A stretch of DNA of 64,000 nt, from positions 1 through 64,000 of the forward strand of contig JOAA01000046.1 of assembly GCA_000720375.1 (NCBI GenBank), written 5' to 3'. Origin of the DNA: Rhodococcus rhodnii. Its GTDB lineage: Bacteria; Actinomycetota; Actinomycetes; Mycobacteriales; Pseudonocardiaceae. The position numbers and the translations under genes were made by a program. The notes below the pieces were generated by a model that worked only from the letters and a program-made list of their open reading frames with translations, was not told where the DNA came from and searched no databases. Numbering within the stretch: the stretch's first letter is position 1; every line of letters begins with the position of its first letter. This document shows, in pieces, positions 51,413-60,968 of this stretch.

Positions 51413-53356
51413 ATGGGTAGAAACCTGGCACGCAAGCTGATCGAATCGCATCTCGTGCACGGCGAGATGACGCCGGGTGCGCCGATCGAGATCCGGGTCG
51501 ATCAGACGCTGACACAGGACGCCACCGGCACGCTGGTGATGCAGGAGCTGGAGGCGCTGGGGCTGGACCGTGCCCGTACTGAGGTGAGCGTGCAGTACGT
51601 GGACCACAATCTGCTGCAGGCGGACGAGAAGAACGCCGAAGACCACCTGTTCCTCCAGTCGGCGTGCCGGCGGTTCGGGCTGTGGTTCTCCAAGGCGGGC
51701 AACGGCGTCTCGCATCCCACGCACATGCAGCGGTTCGGCATTCCCGGCAAGACGATGGCCGGCTCGGACTCGCACACGTGCGCGGCGGGTGCGCTGGGCA
51801 TGCTGGCGATCGGTGTGGGCGGGCTGGAGGTCGCGTTGGCGATCGCCGGTCGTCCGTTGGGGCTGCGGATGCCGGAGGTCTGGGGTATCGAGCTGACCGG
51901 GCGGTTGCCGGCATGGAGTTCGGCCAAGGACGTGATCCTGGAGGTGCTGCGGCGGCACGGTGTGCGCGGCGGGGTGAACCGGATCATCGAATACCACGGG
52001 CCTGGTGTGGCCACATTGTCGGCGATGGACCGGCATGTCATCGCGAACATGGGCGCCGAACTCGGTGCCACGTCCACCGTCTTTCCCGCCGACGCGGCGG
52101 TACGGGACTTCCTGCGCGGTGAGGGCAGGCAGCGCGATTTCGCCGTGCTGTCGCCGGATCCGGACGCCGACTACGACCTGATCGACCACATTGACCTGTC
52201 CACTGTAGAACCTCTTGTCGCGAAGCCGTCGTCGCCCGGCAATGTGGTGCCGGTTCGTGATGTCGCGGGAACGCCGGTCAGCCAGGTCGTGATCGGTTCG
52301 TCGGCCAACCCCGGCCTGCGCGACTACGCGGTCGCCGCCGCCGTGCTCAAGGGTCGCCAAGCCGACCATTCGGTGAGCGTGGACATCAACCCGTCGTCCC
52401 GGCAGATCTTCGCCGACCTGACCAAGATGGGCGCGACGTTCGACCTGATCGCCTCCGGTGCGCGCATCCATCAAGCCGGGTGCATGGGCTGTATCGGGAT
52501 GGGTCAGGCACCAGCCGTCGGACACAATTCGCTGCGGACCTTCCCTCGTAACTTCCCTGGCCGATCGGGCACGGCCGAGGACTCGGTCTGGTTGTGCTCT
52601 CCCGAGACGGCCGCGGCATCGGCTCTGACCGGGGTGATCACCGACCCACGAGACCTTGGTATCGAATATCCCTGCCTCGAGCTGCCGGAACAGGCCACGG
52701 TGAACACCGAGATGCTCGTCGCGCCGCTGCCGACCGACCAGGCAGCACGCGAAAAACTGGTACGTGGGCCTAACATCTCGGCGCTGCCGGACTTTCCCGC
52801 GCTGCCGAGCAAGATCGAAGTACCGGTGCTTCTCAAGCTCGGCGATGACGTCTCCACTGACGAAATCTCGCCCGCTGGGGCACGGGCGCTTCCGTTCCGG
52901 TCCAACGTGCCGAAACTGGCCGACTTCACCTTCGGCCAAGTCGACGACAGCTATGCGTCCCGCGCCAGGGAAACGGGCGCACACATCGTCGTCGCCGGCC
53001 AGAACTACGGGCAGGGATCCTCACGGGAACACGCCGCGATCACGCCACGGTATCTCGGCCTGCACGCGGTGATCGCGAAGTCGTTCGCCCGGATTCACTG
53101 GCAGAACCTGGCGAATTTCGGCGTGCTGGCCCTCGAGTTCACGGAACTCGCCGACTACGACCGTATCAGCCCAGGCGACGTGCTGACGCTCGACGACCTG
53201 CCGAACGCGTTGCGATCCGGGCCGGAACTGCGCATCCGCAACATCACCAAGAATGAGCACTACCGGCTGCGGCATCGCCTGTCTCCGAGCCAGATCGACG
53301 CCGTTCTCGCCGGCGGCCAGATTCCTCGGCTGGCCCAAAACCGGCCTGACACGTGA
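51413..53356 (+). CDS. Aconitate hydratase
   Basis: [4Fe-4S] dehydratase of 647 aa, the compact bacterial aconitase type resembling the mitochondrial enzyme. Cluster ligands are the Cys in GSDSHTCAAG and the two in GCMGCIGMGQAP. The swivelling C-terminal domain (about 470-640) contains the catalytic GSS motif in GQNYGQGSSREHAA. It interconverts citrate and isocitrate in the TCA cycle. Long actinobacterial aconitases (about 930 aa) are the usual housekeeping form, so this may be a second enzyme. ATG start fits the family N-terminus; no strong ribosome-binding site. Confidence 0.9.
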   Translation: MGRNLARKLIESHLVHGEMTPGAPIEIRVDQTLTQDATGTLVMQELEALGLDRARTEVSVQYVDHNLLQADEKNAEDHLFLQSACRRFGLWFSKAGNGVSHPTHMQRFGIPGKTMAGSDSHTCAAGALGMLAIGVGGLEVALAIAGRPLGLRMPEVWGIELTGRLPAWSSAKDVILEVLRRHGVRGGVNRIIEYHGPGVATLSAMDRHVIANMGAELGATSTVFPADAAVRDFLRGEGRQRDFAVLSPDPDADYDLIDHIDLSTVEPLVAKPSSPGNVVPVRDVAGTPVSQVVIGSSANPGLRDYAVAAAVLKGRQADHSVSVDINPSSRQIFADLTKMGATFDLIASGARIHQAGCMGCIGMGQAPAVGHNSLRTFPRNFPGRSGTAEDSVWLCSPETAAASALTGVITDPRDLGIEYPCLELPEQATVNTEMLVAPLPTDQAAREKLVRGPNISALPDFPALPSKIEVPVLLKLGDDVSTDEISPAGARALPFRSNVPKLADFTFGQVDDSYASRARETGAHIVVAGQNYGQGSSREHAAITPRYLGLHAVIAKSFARIHWQNLANFGVLALEFTELADYDRISPGDVLTLDDLPNALRSGPELRIRNITKNEHYRLRHRLSPSQIDAVLAGGQIPRLAQNRPDT

Positions 53357-53398
53357 TCCGCAGGATCGAGGTGTCGTATCGGCCCGGCGAGGTAACCA

Positions 53399-53770
53399 GT
53401 GTGTATGGCGAAGCCATGGCCAGGTCCTTTTCTCTGGTTGTGGTACACGTTCGGCGGTCGGTTGCCCGATCGGTACCGCGAGTGGGTTCTGCACGACTGC
53501 ACCACAAGCACCTGGCTCTGGCGGTACGCCGCACGGATCACGGTGAAATCGCTCCCGTTCCTGATCGGCGGCTACCTGGTGTCGCAACTGCTCCCCGTGC
53601 CTGACTTGCCGATACTGGCAGCACTGGGCCTTGGCCTGCTTCTCGCGCTGTTCTTCACGTTGACCTCGGCCGAGGAGTTCCGTGAAGTCCGGCTGGCACA
53701 GCACGGATTCTCAGCAGGCATCGGCACGCACTTCGCCAACCGCAGACATATGGGCCGACGCCATCGTTGA
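53399..53770 (+). CDS. DUF5313-like membrane protein
   Basis: 123-aa protein with the conserved PFLWLWYTFGGRLPDRYREWVLHDCT at the N-terminus and two hydrophobic segments (about 48-82: PFLIGGYLVSQLLP and AALGLGLLLALFF). This layout matches the DUF5313 family of actinobacteria, function unknown. GTG start with GAGGT nearby; an ATG two codons later is also possible. It lies 40 bp after aconitase. Confidence 0.75.
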   Translation: MCMAKPWPGPFLWLWYTFGGRLPDRYREWVLHDCTTSTWLWRYAARITVKSLPFLIGGYLVSQLLPVPDLPILAALGLGLLLALFFTLTSAEEFREVRLAQHGFSAGIGTHFANRRHMGRRHR

Positions 53771-53861
53771 ACCAAGGCCGCAGCTCAACGGTTCGGGTGT
53801 CAGCCATGGCTCGGCGGGTATTCCGAAGAGTCACCCGTGTACACCGTGAGGAGGAGCCACG

Positions 53862-54956
53862 ATGGCGATGCGACTGCACGAGTTGGCCCAGCACGGTCAA
53901 AGCGCTTGGGTCGACTACCTTTCCCGTCCTTTCCTGCACACCGGCGAACTAGCCGGGCTGGTCGCTGACGGGGTGGTCGGGGTGACGTCGAACCCGACGA
54001 TCTTCCATGGCGCGATCGCCGAGAGCGATGCGTATGACGATCAACTGCGTGAGGTGCTGCGAACGGAGACCGACCCGAAAGAAGTCTTCCTCGAGATTGC
54101 CCGTGACGACATCCGTACCGCGTGCGACCTGCTGCGCGGCGTCTTCGGGCACACCCCCGACGGGTGGGTGTCGCTCGAGGTCGACCCCCACCTCGCCCAC
54201 GACACCCAGGCCACCGTCGAGGAAGCAGTCCGGCTGCACCGGATGGTCGACAAACCGAACCTGTTCGTGAAGATCCCGGGCACCGAGGCCGGGCTTCCCG
54301 CGATCGAGGAGTGCGTCGCCCGCGGCGTCCCGATCAACGTCACCTTGCTGTTCTCGCTTGAGCGCCATCGCGCTGCGGCCAAGGCATACCTGCGAGGGTT
54401 GCGGCGGCTGCGTGAGGCCGGCGGCGAGCTGAGCACGGTTGCCTCGGTCGCGTCGTTCTTCGTCTCCCGGGTCGACACCGAAGCCGACCGGCGCCTGGAC
54501 GAGATCGGCGGCCATGACGAGCTCAAGGGCACGCTGGCGATCGCCAACGCCAAACTGGCATACCTGACCTACCAGGAACTGTTCACCGGCCCGGACTGGG
54601 ACGAACTCGCCGCCGCCGCCGCGTCCCCGCAACGATGCCTGTGGGCCTCCACGTCGGCGAAGAACCCCGCCTACCGCGACGTTCGGTACGTCGAGGAGCT
54701 CATCGGCCCGGATACCGTCAACACGATGCCGCGCGAGACCATCTCGGCCTTCCAGGACGACGGGGCGGTCGCCGACACCCTGGTCCGTGATGTCGACGCC
54801 GCCCGCCGCACCCTCGATCGTTTCGCCGACGCCGGAATCGATTACGACGACGTCGTAGCCGTGCTGGAACGAGAAGGCGTAGCGAAGTTCGCCGCGTCGT
54901 TCGACAAGCTCTTCGACGCGATCGCCGACAAGCGCGACCACCTCGTCCGAACATGA
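53862..54956 (+). CDS. tal: Transaldolase
   Basis: 364-aa transaldolase of the long actinobacterial type: GVTSNPTIFHGAI, the Schiff-base Lys in NLFVKIPGTEAGLPA, GVPINVTLLFSLERH and CLWASTSAKNPAYRD. It transfers the dihydroxyacetone unit in the pentose phosphate pathway. ATG behind GAGGAGG. Ribose-phosphate chemistry beside stress proteins and an NAD(P)H dehydrogenase suggests an NADPH/redox role in this cluster. The universal stress protein gene follows 16 bp later, probably in one operon. Confidence 0.92.
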   Translation: MAMRLHELAQHGQSAWVDYLSRPFLHTGELAGLVADGVVGVTSNPTIFHGAIAESDAYDDQLREVLRTETDPKEVFLEIARDDIRTACDLLRGVFGHTPDGWVSLEVDPHLAHDTQATVEEAVRLHRMVDKPNLFVKIPGTEAGLPAIEECVARGVPINVTLLFSLERHRAAAKAYLRGLRRLREAGGELSTVASVASFFVSRVDTEADRRLDEIGGHDELKGTLAIANAKLAYLTYQELFTGPDWDELAAAAASPQRCLWASTSAKNPAYRDVRYVEELIGPDTVNTMPRETISAFQDDGAVADTLVRDVDAARRTLDRFADAGIDYDDVVAVLEREGVAKFAASFDKLFDAIADKRDHLVRT

Positions 54957-54972
54957 CTCAACGGAGACAACA

Positions 54973-55891
54973 ATGTCCACTCCTGAGTCCTCTATGGAGC
55001 ATGGTGCTGTCGTAGCCGGCTACGACGGTTCCGACGAGGCCCGGCAGGCCACTCTGTGGGCTGCGCGGGAAGCTGTCAGCCGACAGCGCGGCTTGGTCAT
55101 CGTGAACGCTGTCGGTTTCCCGTCGCTGGCCGAGCCGGCGGCGATGCCCGCGGAGGTGCTGGTGCCCTTGGACGCTGAGCAGGCGAGCGTGCGCGAGCAC
55201 GCCGAGGTCAGGCTCGCCGAAGTGGCGCAGGAGTGCCGCAGGGTATGGCCGGACCTTGCTGTTGCCGTCCATCTGGCTTCGGGCCGGGCGCCAGATGTGC
55301 TGGCCCGCGTCGCGCAGGACGCGGAGCTGCTGGTGATCGGGTCGTCCGGGACTACCCAGGTTGCCCAGAATGCTGCTCGGTTCGACGGCGGCCGAACTCC
55401 TGCATCACTGTCGCCGTCCCGTCGTGGTGGTGCGACATGCCAAGGACCCGGTGCGGGTGGATGGTGGTCACGTCGTGGTCGGGGTGGACGGATCAAGCGT
55501 GAGCGCGCGGGCCATCGGCTTCGCCTACGGTTTCGCCGACCGCCACGGCTGCGAGCTGGTGGCTGTGCACGCATGGTCCGATCTTCCGATGGACGCGTTG
55601 GAACCGGTACGAACATGGGACTACGACTGGCACGACGTCCGCGAAAAGGGCGATCGGCTACTCGCCGAATCCCTCGCAGGACACCAGGAACAGCACCCGG
55701 ACATCGCCGTGCGCCGGAAAGTCGCCATCGACCGGCCCACCCATGCGTTGCTCGAGCATGCCGAGGGCGCCGTGTTGCTCGTCGTAGGTAGTCACGGGCG
55801 AGGTGCGCTCCGTCGCGCGTTGCTCGGTTCGGTCAGTCACGCCATGGCCTACCACGCCCCCTGTCCCGTGGCCATCGTGCGCCGCGACTGA
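54973..55891 (+). pseudogene. Tandem universal stress protein, frameshifted
   Basis: Two-domain UspA protein broken by a frameshift near 55345. Domain 1 (VVAGYDGSDEARQATLWAAREA) ends with LLVIGSSG; the proper continuation GLPRLPRMLLGSTAAELLHHC lies in another frame, followed by domain 2 (VVVGVDGSSVSARAIGFAYGF) and the ATP-binding end VVGSHGRGALRRALLGSVSHA. A one-base insertion or two-base loss in TCCGGGAC accounts for it. Otherwise both domains are complete, so the event is recent or an error. ATG with CGGAG upstream. Confidence 0.88.
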
Positions 55892-56206
55892 CGAACTCCA
55901 GGGCATCGGCGGTTCCCGGGCGAACCGTCCGGGCCACCCCGCCGCCCACAGCCCTGCAGGGGACGCTGGTTCGTGGTCGAGCAACACGACGCGTCCGCCC
56001 AGCCGAGCGCAGTCGCCATGCACGTGCACAGGTCGAGCAACCTGTCATAGTGGATACTGGTCGTTACAGTCTGTAGCGCTTTTCAGTCACGTTGTACTGG
56101 CATACCGTGGAGACGCAGACTGAACACATCCCATGGTGATGCGTCATTCTGCCGGGTTGAGCAGCTAGCTCGGTTCAGTGAATTGTGCGCTGAGAGGAAG
56201 CGCCGA
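55892..56206. other. Intergenic, no gene seen
   Basis: About 315 bp between the stress protein and the STAS gene; no supported frame. The promoter of the STAS gene is expected toward the right end. Confidence 0.45.
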
Positions 56207-56578
56207 ATGAACTCGCGACAATTCGACCCGATCGACCATCTGACGGTGACCGTGACGTCTGTGCGTACGGTGACGACGGTAGCCGTGTCAGGGGAGATCG
56301 ACATGACCACGCGAGACGTCATGGCCGAGCAGTTGTTCGAACAACTGGACGCAGCACCCGCAGCCCTGGTGATCGACCTCACCAAGATCGAATTTATGGG
56401 TTCAGCGGGTCTCGCCGTGCTGATCGAGGCGCATCAACGCACCTCGCAGGGCACCACTTTCGCGATTGTCGCGCCGGATCCGTCAGCGGCCTGTCGTACT
56501 CTCGCTGTCAGCGGTCTCGACCAGTTGCTGCCCGTGCACCACACGATAGATGAAGCGATGCGCAGTCCCGACCGCTGA
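56207..56578 (+). CDS. STAS-domain anti-sigma factor antagonist
   Basis: 123-aa single-domain STAS protein: VTTVAVSGEIDMTT, LVIDLTKIEFMGSAGLAVLIEAHQ with the phosphorylatable Ser of the DxxxxFMGSAGL motif, and AIVAPDPSAACRTLAVSGL. Such proteins bind anti-sigma kinases of the RsbW type and release a stress sigma factor. No kinase or sigma gene is in the window. ATG with GAGAGGAA seven bases upstream. Confidence 0.9.
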   Translation: MNSRQFDPIDHLTVTVTSVRTVTTVAVSGEIDMTTRDVMAEQLFEQLDAAPAALVIDLTKIEFMGSAGLAVLIEAHQRTSQGTTFAIVAPDPSAACRTLAVSGLDQLLPVHHTIDEAMRSPDR

Positions 56579-56808
56579 GCGCGGCATCCCGGGTTTCGGC
56601 CCAGGGGCAACAACCGGCCACGACATGGTGACCTTCAGCGGGCACGAGCCCAACGCGTTGCCGTTCAATGTGTTAGAAGTGTCCATTCCGTACAACGTTG
56701 TGCACCTGGCGTTAGCAGCGGCTGCCCAGACGGCAATCGTTTCGAGGTACGACGCCTGCAGGCCGACGGCGCCTGCTTGAGCGAAGTATTGTCTCGTAGG
56801 CAGATCCC

Positions 56809-57009
56809 TCACTCAGCCGACTCACTGTCTACATGCGCCGCGATTGCGCCGATGGTGTCGTAGCTGCCTTCGGGCAGGCGGCGCAGCCGTTCCCGGGTGA
56901 CGTTGTCCACGCCGTTGAGGTCGGCCTGAGCCAGGATCTGCCATTTCTGCGCGGGAAACGCCAGACCGTCGAGCGCCCGTCGCAGCAGCCACACGGTTTT
57001 CGTTGTCAT
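56809..57009 (-). CDS. DUF2795 small protein
   Basis: 66-aa protein with the DUF2795 pattern: an N-terminal helix (VWLLRRALDGLAFPAQKWQILAQ), then LNGVDNVTRERLRRLPEGSYDTIGAI. Family members lie in stress and gas-vesicle-type neighbourhoods; function unknown. ATG with AGGAAGTGA four bases upstream. It follows the broken hydrolase on the same strand. Confidence 0.8.
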   Translation of the reverse strand: MTTKTVWLLRRALDGLAFPAQKWQILAQADLNGVDNVTRERLRRLPEGSYDTIGAIAAHVDSESAE

Positions 57010-57029
57010 GGCGTCACTTCCTACCGGTG

Positions 57030-57541
57030 TCACGCCGTGAGGTGCTCGTGGAACCAGTTCGTTGCGAGCCGGGCCACATGCTCGAGGGTTCCGGGTTCTT
57101 CGAACAGGTGGCTGGCCCCGGCGACGACCTCGATGCGCTTCGGCGCGGTAATCAACTGCGCCGCTTGCTGATTGAGCTCAAGCACCTGCTGATCCAGTTC
57201 GCCCACGATCAGGAGCGTCGGTGCCCGCACGTCCGCGAGCGCCGAGCCGGCCAGGTCAGGCCGCCCACCGCGGGACACCACCGCCCGCACGGAGCTGTCT
57301 CGTGCGGCGGCGCGAACCGCAACTCGGTGGTACGCCGGTCTTCGTCCTCGGTGAGCAAATCCAGCAACAGCGTGGCGAACCCGTTGTCCTGCAACACTTC
57401 GGCCACCGCCCGGTTGCGCAAGCTGTGCCGCGAGCTGCCCGAACCGTGCGCGAACACCACGATTGCCCTGGCATCACCGGGAACAACCAGGTCACCCGCC
57501 AGCTCCGCGCCAGCCGACGAGATGACCACCGGAACAGACAC
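57030..57541 (-). pseudogene. Alpha/beta hydrolase, internal deletion
   Basis: Dienelactone-hydrolase-like protein of the kind often linked to phosphoribosyltransferases. The first part (AGDLVVPGDARAIVVFAHGSGSSRHS, LLLDLLTEDED) and the last part (VVSRGGRPDLAGSAL, APTLLIVGELDQQVLELN, ASHLFEEPGTLEHVA with the His) are present in different frames. About 50 residues between them, including the nucleophile Ser (G-x-S-x-G), are missing. It cannot be catalytic. It lies 3 bp after the DUF2267 gene. Confidence 0.85.
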
Positions 57542-57544
57542 CAG

Positions 57545-57955
57545 CTACTCCAGTGATCCGCTCGAACCGGCGTCGACCAGCACCCGCAGGTCCTCTGGCA
57601 ACGCGTCACGGACCTTGTTCACGCTCCCGCTCGTGGTCGCGTCACGAAGCACTTCGAGCACGACCCGGGACTGGTAGGCGGCTTGCGGTTCATCGGTGTA
57701 CGAGCGCTGCGCCACACGGCGGATGAACTCGTCGCGGCCGAACCGCTCGCCGCTGCCAGCACCGGCCATCGTGACCGTCCGGCGCAAGTGCTCGCCGATC
57801 TCCTGCGGCAGTTCGGAAGCCAGCTTCACCGCCACGTTCTCAGGGATCCGTTCGCCGAGCGTCTCCAGTGTCGCGCGGGTCGCTCCCTCGGCGTCGCCCC
57901 GGCTGGGCAGGTTGGCACGGTTCTGCACCTGCCCGATGAATTCGTCGTGCTGCAT
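57545..57955 (-). CDS. DUF2267 protein
   Basis: 136-aa helical protein with two related halves (DEFIGQVQNRANLPSRGDAEGATRATLETLGERI and DEFIRRVAQRSYTDEPQAAYQSRVVLEVLRDA), the DUF2267 layout. Each half carries an LP-E/LPEDLR-like segment (ELPQEIGEHL, ALPEDLRVLV). Function unknown; common in actinobacterial stress clusters. First gene after the dehydrogenase on the same strand. Confidence 0.85.
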   Translation of the reverse strand: MQHDEFIGQVQNRANLPSRGDAEGATRATLETLGERIPENVAVKLASELPQEIGEHLRRTVTMAGAGSGERFGRDEFIRRVAQRSYTDEPQAAYQSRVVLEVLRDATTSGSVNKVRDALPEDLRVLVDAGSSGSLE

Positions 57956-57973
57956 GCCGTGTCACTCCTTTCG

Positions 57974-59287
57974 TTACTTGGTCGAGGAAGGCTGGGCAAC
58001 GCCGTCGGTCTCCGCGAGGTTCACGCGGCCGTTCGGGGGCACCAGGCCGAACTGCACGACTTGGCGGCGTGCCACCACGTCGGTGACCCAGTCGGTGAGG
58101 ACCCGCAGCCGGTTGGCTGGCAGTGCCAGGAGGTGATAGCCCCGGGTGATGGCTTTGGCCGGCCATCCGTGCAGTGGGACGTGCAACGGGTCGGCCACCG
58201 CCTGGCCGCCGGCGAGGTCGACGACGAATCCGAGATCACGGTGCCGGTACGCCTTGTGCTGTCCATGGCCGAGGGCGGCGGCGATGTTGATTCCGGCGAC
58301 GCGGCCTTGGCGCTGCGCGTGCTGAGCGGTCATCGGGCAGAGCTTGCCGGGGTGGAAGGCATCGGGAACCGCGGCGACATCACCTGCGGCGTACACACCG
58401 TGTTGTCCAGCAACGCGCAAGTGGCTGTTCACCGTCAGCCGTCCTTGTTCGGTGGGCAGATCCAGTGCCTCCACCAGCGGGTCGGGCCGTACACCGACGC
58501 ACCACACCACGGTCCGGGTCGGGATCTCGGTGCCGTCCTTCAGCCGGACGCACTGGTCGGTGACTTCGGCGACGCTGGTTTCCAGGCGTACGTCCACGTT
58601 CCGGTCCCGCAGCACCCGCAGCGCCGGACCGGACAGCCGTTCGTTCAGGCCAGGCAGCACTCGTGGCGCGATGTCGATCAGCACCCAGCGCACGTCTTGT
58701 TCGGTCAGCGTGTCGCGGTGCCGCAGGGCCTGCCGGGTCAGCAGCCGCCCCTGAGCGACCAGTTCGGTTCCGGTGTACCCGGCGCCCGCCACCACGAACG
58801 TCGCCCGGGCGGCGCGTTCGGCCGGGTCGTCGGCCTGTTCGGCGAGTTCCAGCTGACGCAGCACGTGGTCACGCAGGAAAATGCTTTCGGCCACCGACTT
58901 GAACCCCATCGCGTGTTCCGCGACGCCGGGGATGGACAGCAACCGGGTCACGCCACCCACGGTGAGCACCAGATAGTCCCAGTCCAGCGTGCGGGACCGT
59001 GCTTCGACATCGACCACCGTGCATGTCCGGTCCGTCAGGTCCACGCCTGTCGCGTTTCCCAGCACCACTTGGGTACGGGGCAGTTTGGTGCGCAGCGGTA
59101 CGGCGACCCGGCGCGGATCGAGCGTGCCGCCGGCGACTTCGGGCAGTAGTGGCACGTAGAGCATGTAGTCGGCCGGGTTGACCGCGATCAACTCGGCCGC
59201 GTCGACAGGCAACCGGCGTTCGAGCGTGCGCAGGCAGTGGTAGCCCGCGAACCCGGTGCCGACGACCACGACACGTGGCCTTGTCAT
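57974..59287 (-). CDS. NDH-2-like NAD(P)/FAD oxidoreductase
   Basis: 437-aa pyridine-nucleotide disulfide-fold flavoprotein of the type II NADH dehydrogenase family: FAD motif VVVGTGFAGYHCLRTL at the N-terminus, LTVGGVTRLLSIPGVAEHAMGFK, NAD motif FVVAGAGYTGTELVAQ and the second FAD site YAAGDVAAVPD. C-terminal part (LLALPANRLRVLTDWV) can associate with the membrane. It passes electrons from NAD(P)H to quinone. ATG with AAGGA nine bases upstream. Likely part of the redox function of this cluster. Confidence 0.9.
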   Translation of the reverse strand: MTRPRVVVVGTGFAGYHCLRTLERRLPVDAAELIAVNPADYMLYVPLLPEVAGGTLDPRRVAVPLRTKLPRTQVVLGNATGVDLTDRTCTVVDVEARSRTLDWDYLVLTVGGVTRLLSIPGVAEHAMGFKSVAESIFLRDHVLRQLELAEQADDPAERAARATFVVAGAGYTGTELVAQGRLLTRQALRHRDTLTEQDVRWVLIDIAPRVLPGLNERLSGPALRVLRDRNVDVRLETSVAEVTDQCVRLKDGTEIPTRTVVWCVGVRPDPLVEALDLPTEQGRLTVNSHLRVAGQHGVYAAGDVAAVPDAFHPGKLCPMTAQHAQRQGRVAGINIAAALGHGQHKAYRHRDLGFVVDLAGGQAVADPLHVPLHGWPAKAITRGYHLLALPANRLRVLTDWVTDVVARRQVVQFGLVPPNGRVNLAETDGVAQPSSTK

Positions 59288-59509
59288 CGTTGATCATCCT
59301 TCGTTTCATTCGGCGGACGGGTATGTCTGCAACTCGCCCTGTGTGTGTTCGAACTGGTGCAAGGGATTCAACGCGTCGGTGTGGTCACAGTGGACGAACG
59401 CGTCAGCACCAGCACCTCGTCGAGATCCTGCGACCCACGCAATGGCCGCGCCATGCGCCGGGCCTCTACCACCGGGGCCATGACCTCGGGCTACCCGAAC
59501 AAGCCCTCG
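59288..59509. other. Intergenic, no gene seen
   Basis: About 220 bp without a supported gene upstream of the NDH-2-like gene; its promoter should lie here. Confidence 0.4.
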
Positions 59510-59725
59510 CTAACCGGCCACGGACGGCCGAAACAGCCTTCCGAGCAGATACAAGACCACCACGCCGAAACACTGCTCCGGCGTCAACGACGGCCCCCAC
59601 AGGATCACATCCAACCCGGCCAGAAGAAGCAGCCCGTGCAGACCGAGGACCGCGTAAGCGACCGTGAGTGCGGCCGGCAACACCTCCACCGCACTGCCAT
59701 GGCCCACATTGGTTTGTCGACAACT
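59510..59725 (-). CDS. Small membrane protein, hypothetical
   Basis: About 71 aa with two hydrophobic segments (LTVAYAVLGLHGLLLLAGLDVI and VVVLYLLGRLF) and no recognised family. An ATG at the given start is preceded by only a weak purine stretch; a longer frame upstream lacks membrane character. It would be cotranscribed with the protease gene upstream. Existence is uncertain. Confidence 0.35.
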   Translation of the reverse strand, partial: SCRQTNVGHGSAVEVLPAALTVAYAVLGLHGLLLLAGLDVILWGPSLTPEQCFGVVVLYLLGRLFRPSVAG

Positions 59726-59798
59726 CATCGCACCGTTCCGATTACAGCCCGGACAGAAGCCACCGGGATACCCTGTAACCGCCTGGGCAAACCTGCTG

Positions 59799-60968
59799 CT
59801 AGCGATGGTCTTCGGGAGTGGTGCGAGTGAGATCCGCCCCTCCGGCGTCAAGGTGGACTCCTAGACCGTGCAGAGTGACCGCGCGGCTGATATCGCTGGG
59901 CGACACGATGCCCACCAAGTGATCGTCGCCGAACACCAACGCGCGACCGTCCGCACAACCGTCCATACGCGACAACAGGGCCGACAGCGGTTCCTCGGGC
60001 TGAGCGCTGGGAACCTCGGCGGATGGGCAGGCCACGTCTCGCAGCGCAGTCGTCGCCCGCCGCGCAACAGGTACCGCCGTCAAACGGTTGAGCGTGATCA
60101 TCCCCTGCAACTGGCCCCTATCGTCGAGCACCGGGAACGCCGAGTGCCGACGCACGAACGCGACCTCGTGCAGGAAGTCCGCCACCGTGCGGTCGGCTCG
60201 CACCGTGTCCGGCTGTGCGGTCATCACATCGCGCACGCGCAAGCCGCCCAACGCGGCGCCGGTTTGTGCCTGCTGTTCCTCGGCGCCGGCCATCGTCACG
60301 ACGAACAAGCCCAGCACGACCCACCACAGGCCGATCACGTCGTTCCAGACGAGCACCAAGCCGACACCGATCACCAGCAGCCCGAACACGCGCCCAGCCC
60401 GCGCCGACCACACCGCCGCCATCAGCCGATCACCCCGCCATGCCCACACCGCGGCCCGCAGAATCCGCCCGCCATCCAACGGGGCCGCCGGAATCAGGTT
60501 GAACACGGCCAGCAAGACGTTGAGCCCAGCCAGATACATCAACACCGCAATGCCGAGCAGACCAATCCCGATGCCCCAGGCCAGCCATACCAACACACCG
60601 AACACACCACCCACTGCCAAGCTGGTCGCCGGTCCGACCACAGCGATACGAAAGTCCGCACCGGGAGTCCGCGCCTCGCCACGCAGTCGTGCCACACCAC
60701 CCAGCAGCCACAGCGTGATATCCACGACCTCGATGCCGTTGCGTTTCGCGGTCACCGCGTGCGCCATCTCGTGGGCCAGCAGGGATAGCACGAACAACAC
60801 CGACGCCACGGCCGCGGCCAGCACATACTCGCCCACCGAGTAGCCGGGAAAGCTGACCGGCAACTGGGCGGACAGGCCCACGACCAGCAGTAGCACCACG
60901 CCCAGCACGCTCCAATGCGCACCGACCGCCACGCCGGCGATCCGCCCGAACTTGATCGTCGCCCTCAT
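59799..60968 (-). CDS. Site-2 protease-like M50 peptidase with CBS
   Basis: 389-aa membrane protein. Zinc-protease motif HEMAH in AHEMAHAVTA (about 65-74) lies in a helix, with the second ligand region NLIPAAPLDGGRIL (about 160) typical of M50B proteins. After six hydrophobic segments a C-terminal pair of CBS domains follows (VRDVMTAQPDTVRADRTVADFL; LVFGDDHLVGIVSPSDI). Intramembrane cleavage regulated by adenine nucleotides is inferred. ATG overlaps the preceding stop (ATGA), so it is coupled to the phosphoribosyltransferase. Related proteins occur in the mycobacterial DosR regulon. Confidence 0.92.
   Translation of the reverse strand: MRATIKFGRIAGVAVGAHWSVLGVVLLLVVGLSAQLPVSFPGYSVGEYVLAAAVASVLFVLSLLAHEMAHAVTAKRNGIEVVDITLWLLGGVARLRGEARTPGADFRIAVVGPATSLAVGGVFGVLVWLAWGIGIGLLGIAVLMYLAGLNVLLAVFNLIPAAPLDGGRILRAAVWAWRGDRLMAAVWSARAGRVFGLLVIGVGLVLVWNDVIGLWWVVLGLFVVTMAGAEEQQAQTGAALGGLRVRDVMTAQPDTVRADRTVADFLHEVAFVRRHSAFPVLDDRGQLQGMITLNRLTAVPVARRATTALRDVACPSAEVPSAQPEEPLSALLSRMDGCADGRALVFGDDHLVGIVSPSDISRAVTLHGLGVHLDAGGADLTRTTPEDHR

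Noticed and set aside
51323..52984. Long minus-strand open frame opposite aconitase
   Set aside because: Mirror of GC-rich codons of the aconitase gene, which has all its cluster ligands and catalytic motifs.
57683..59149. Long plus-strand open frame opposite the NDH-2-like gene
   Set aside because: Crosses two confirmed minus-strand genes and shows no domain.
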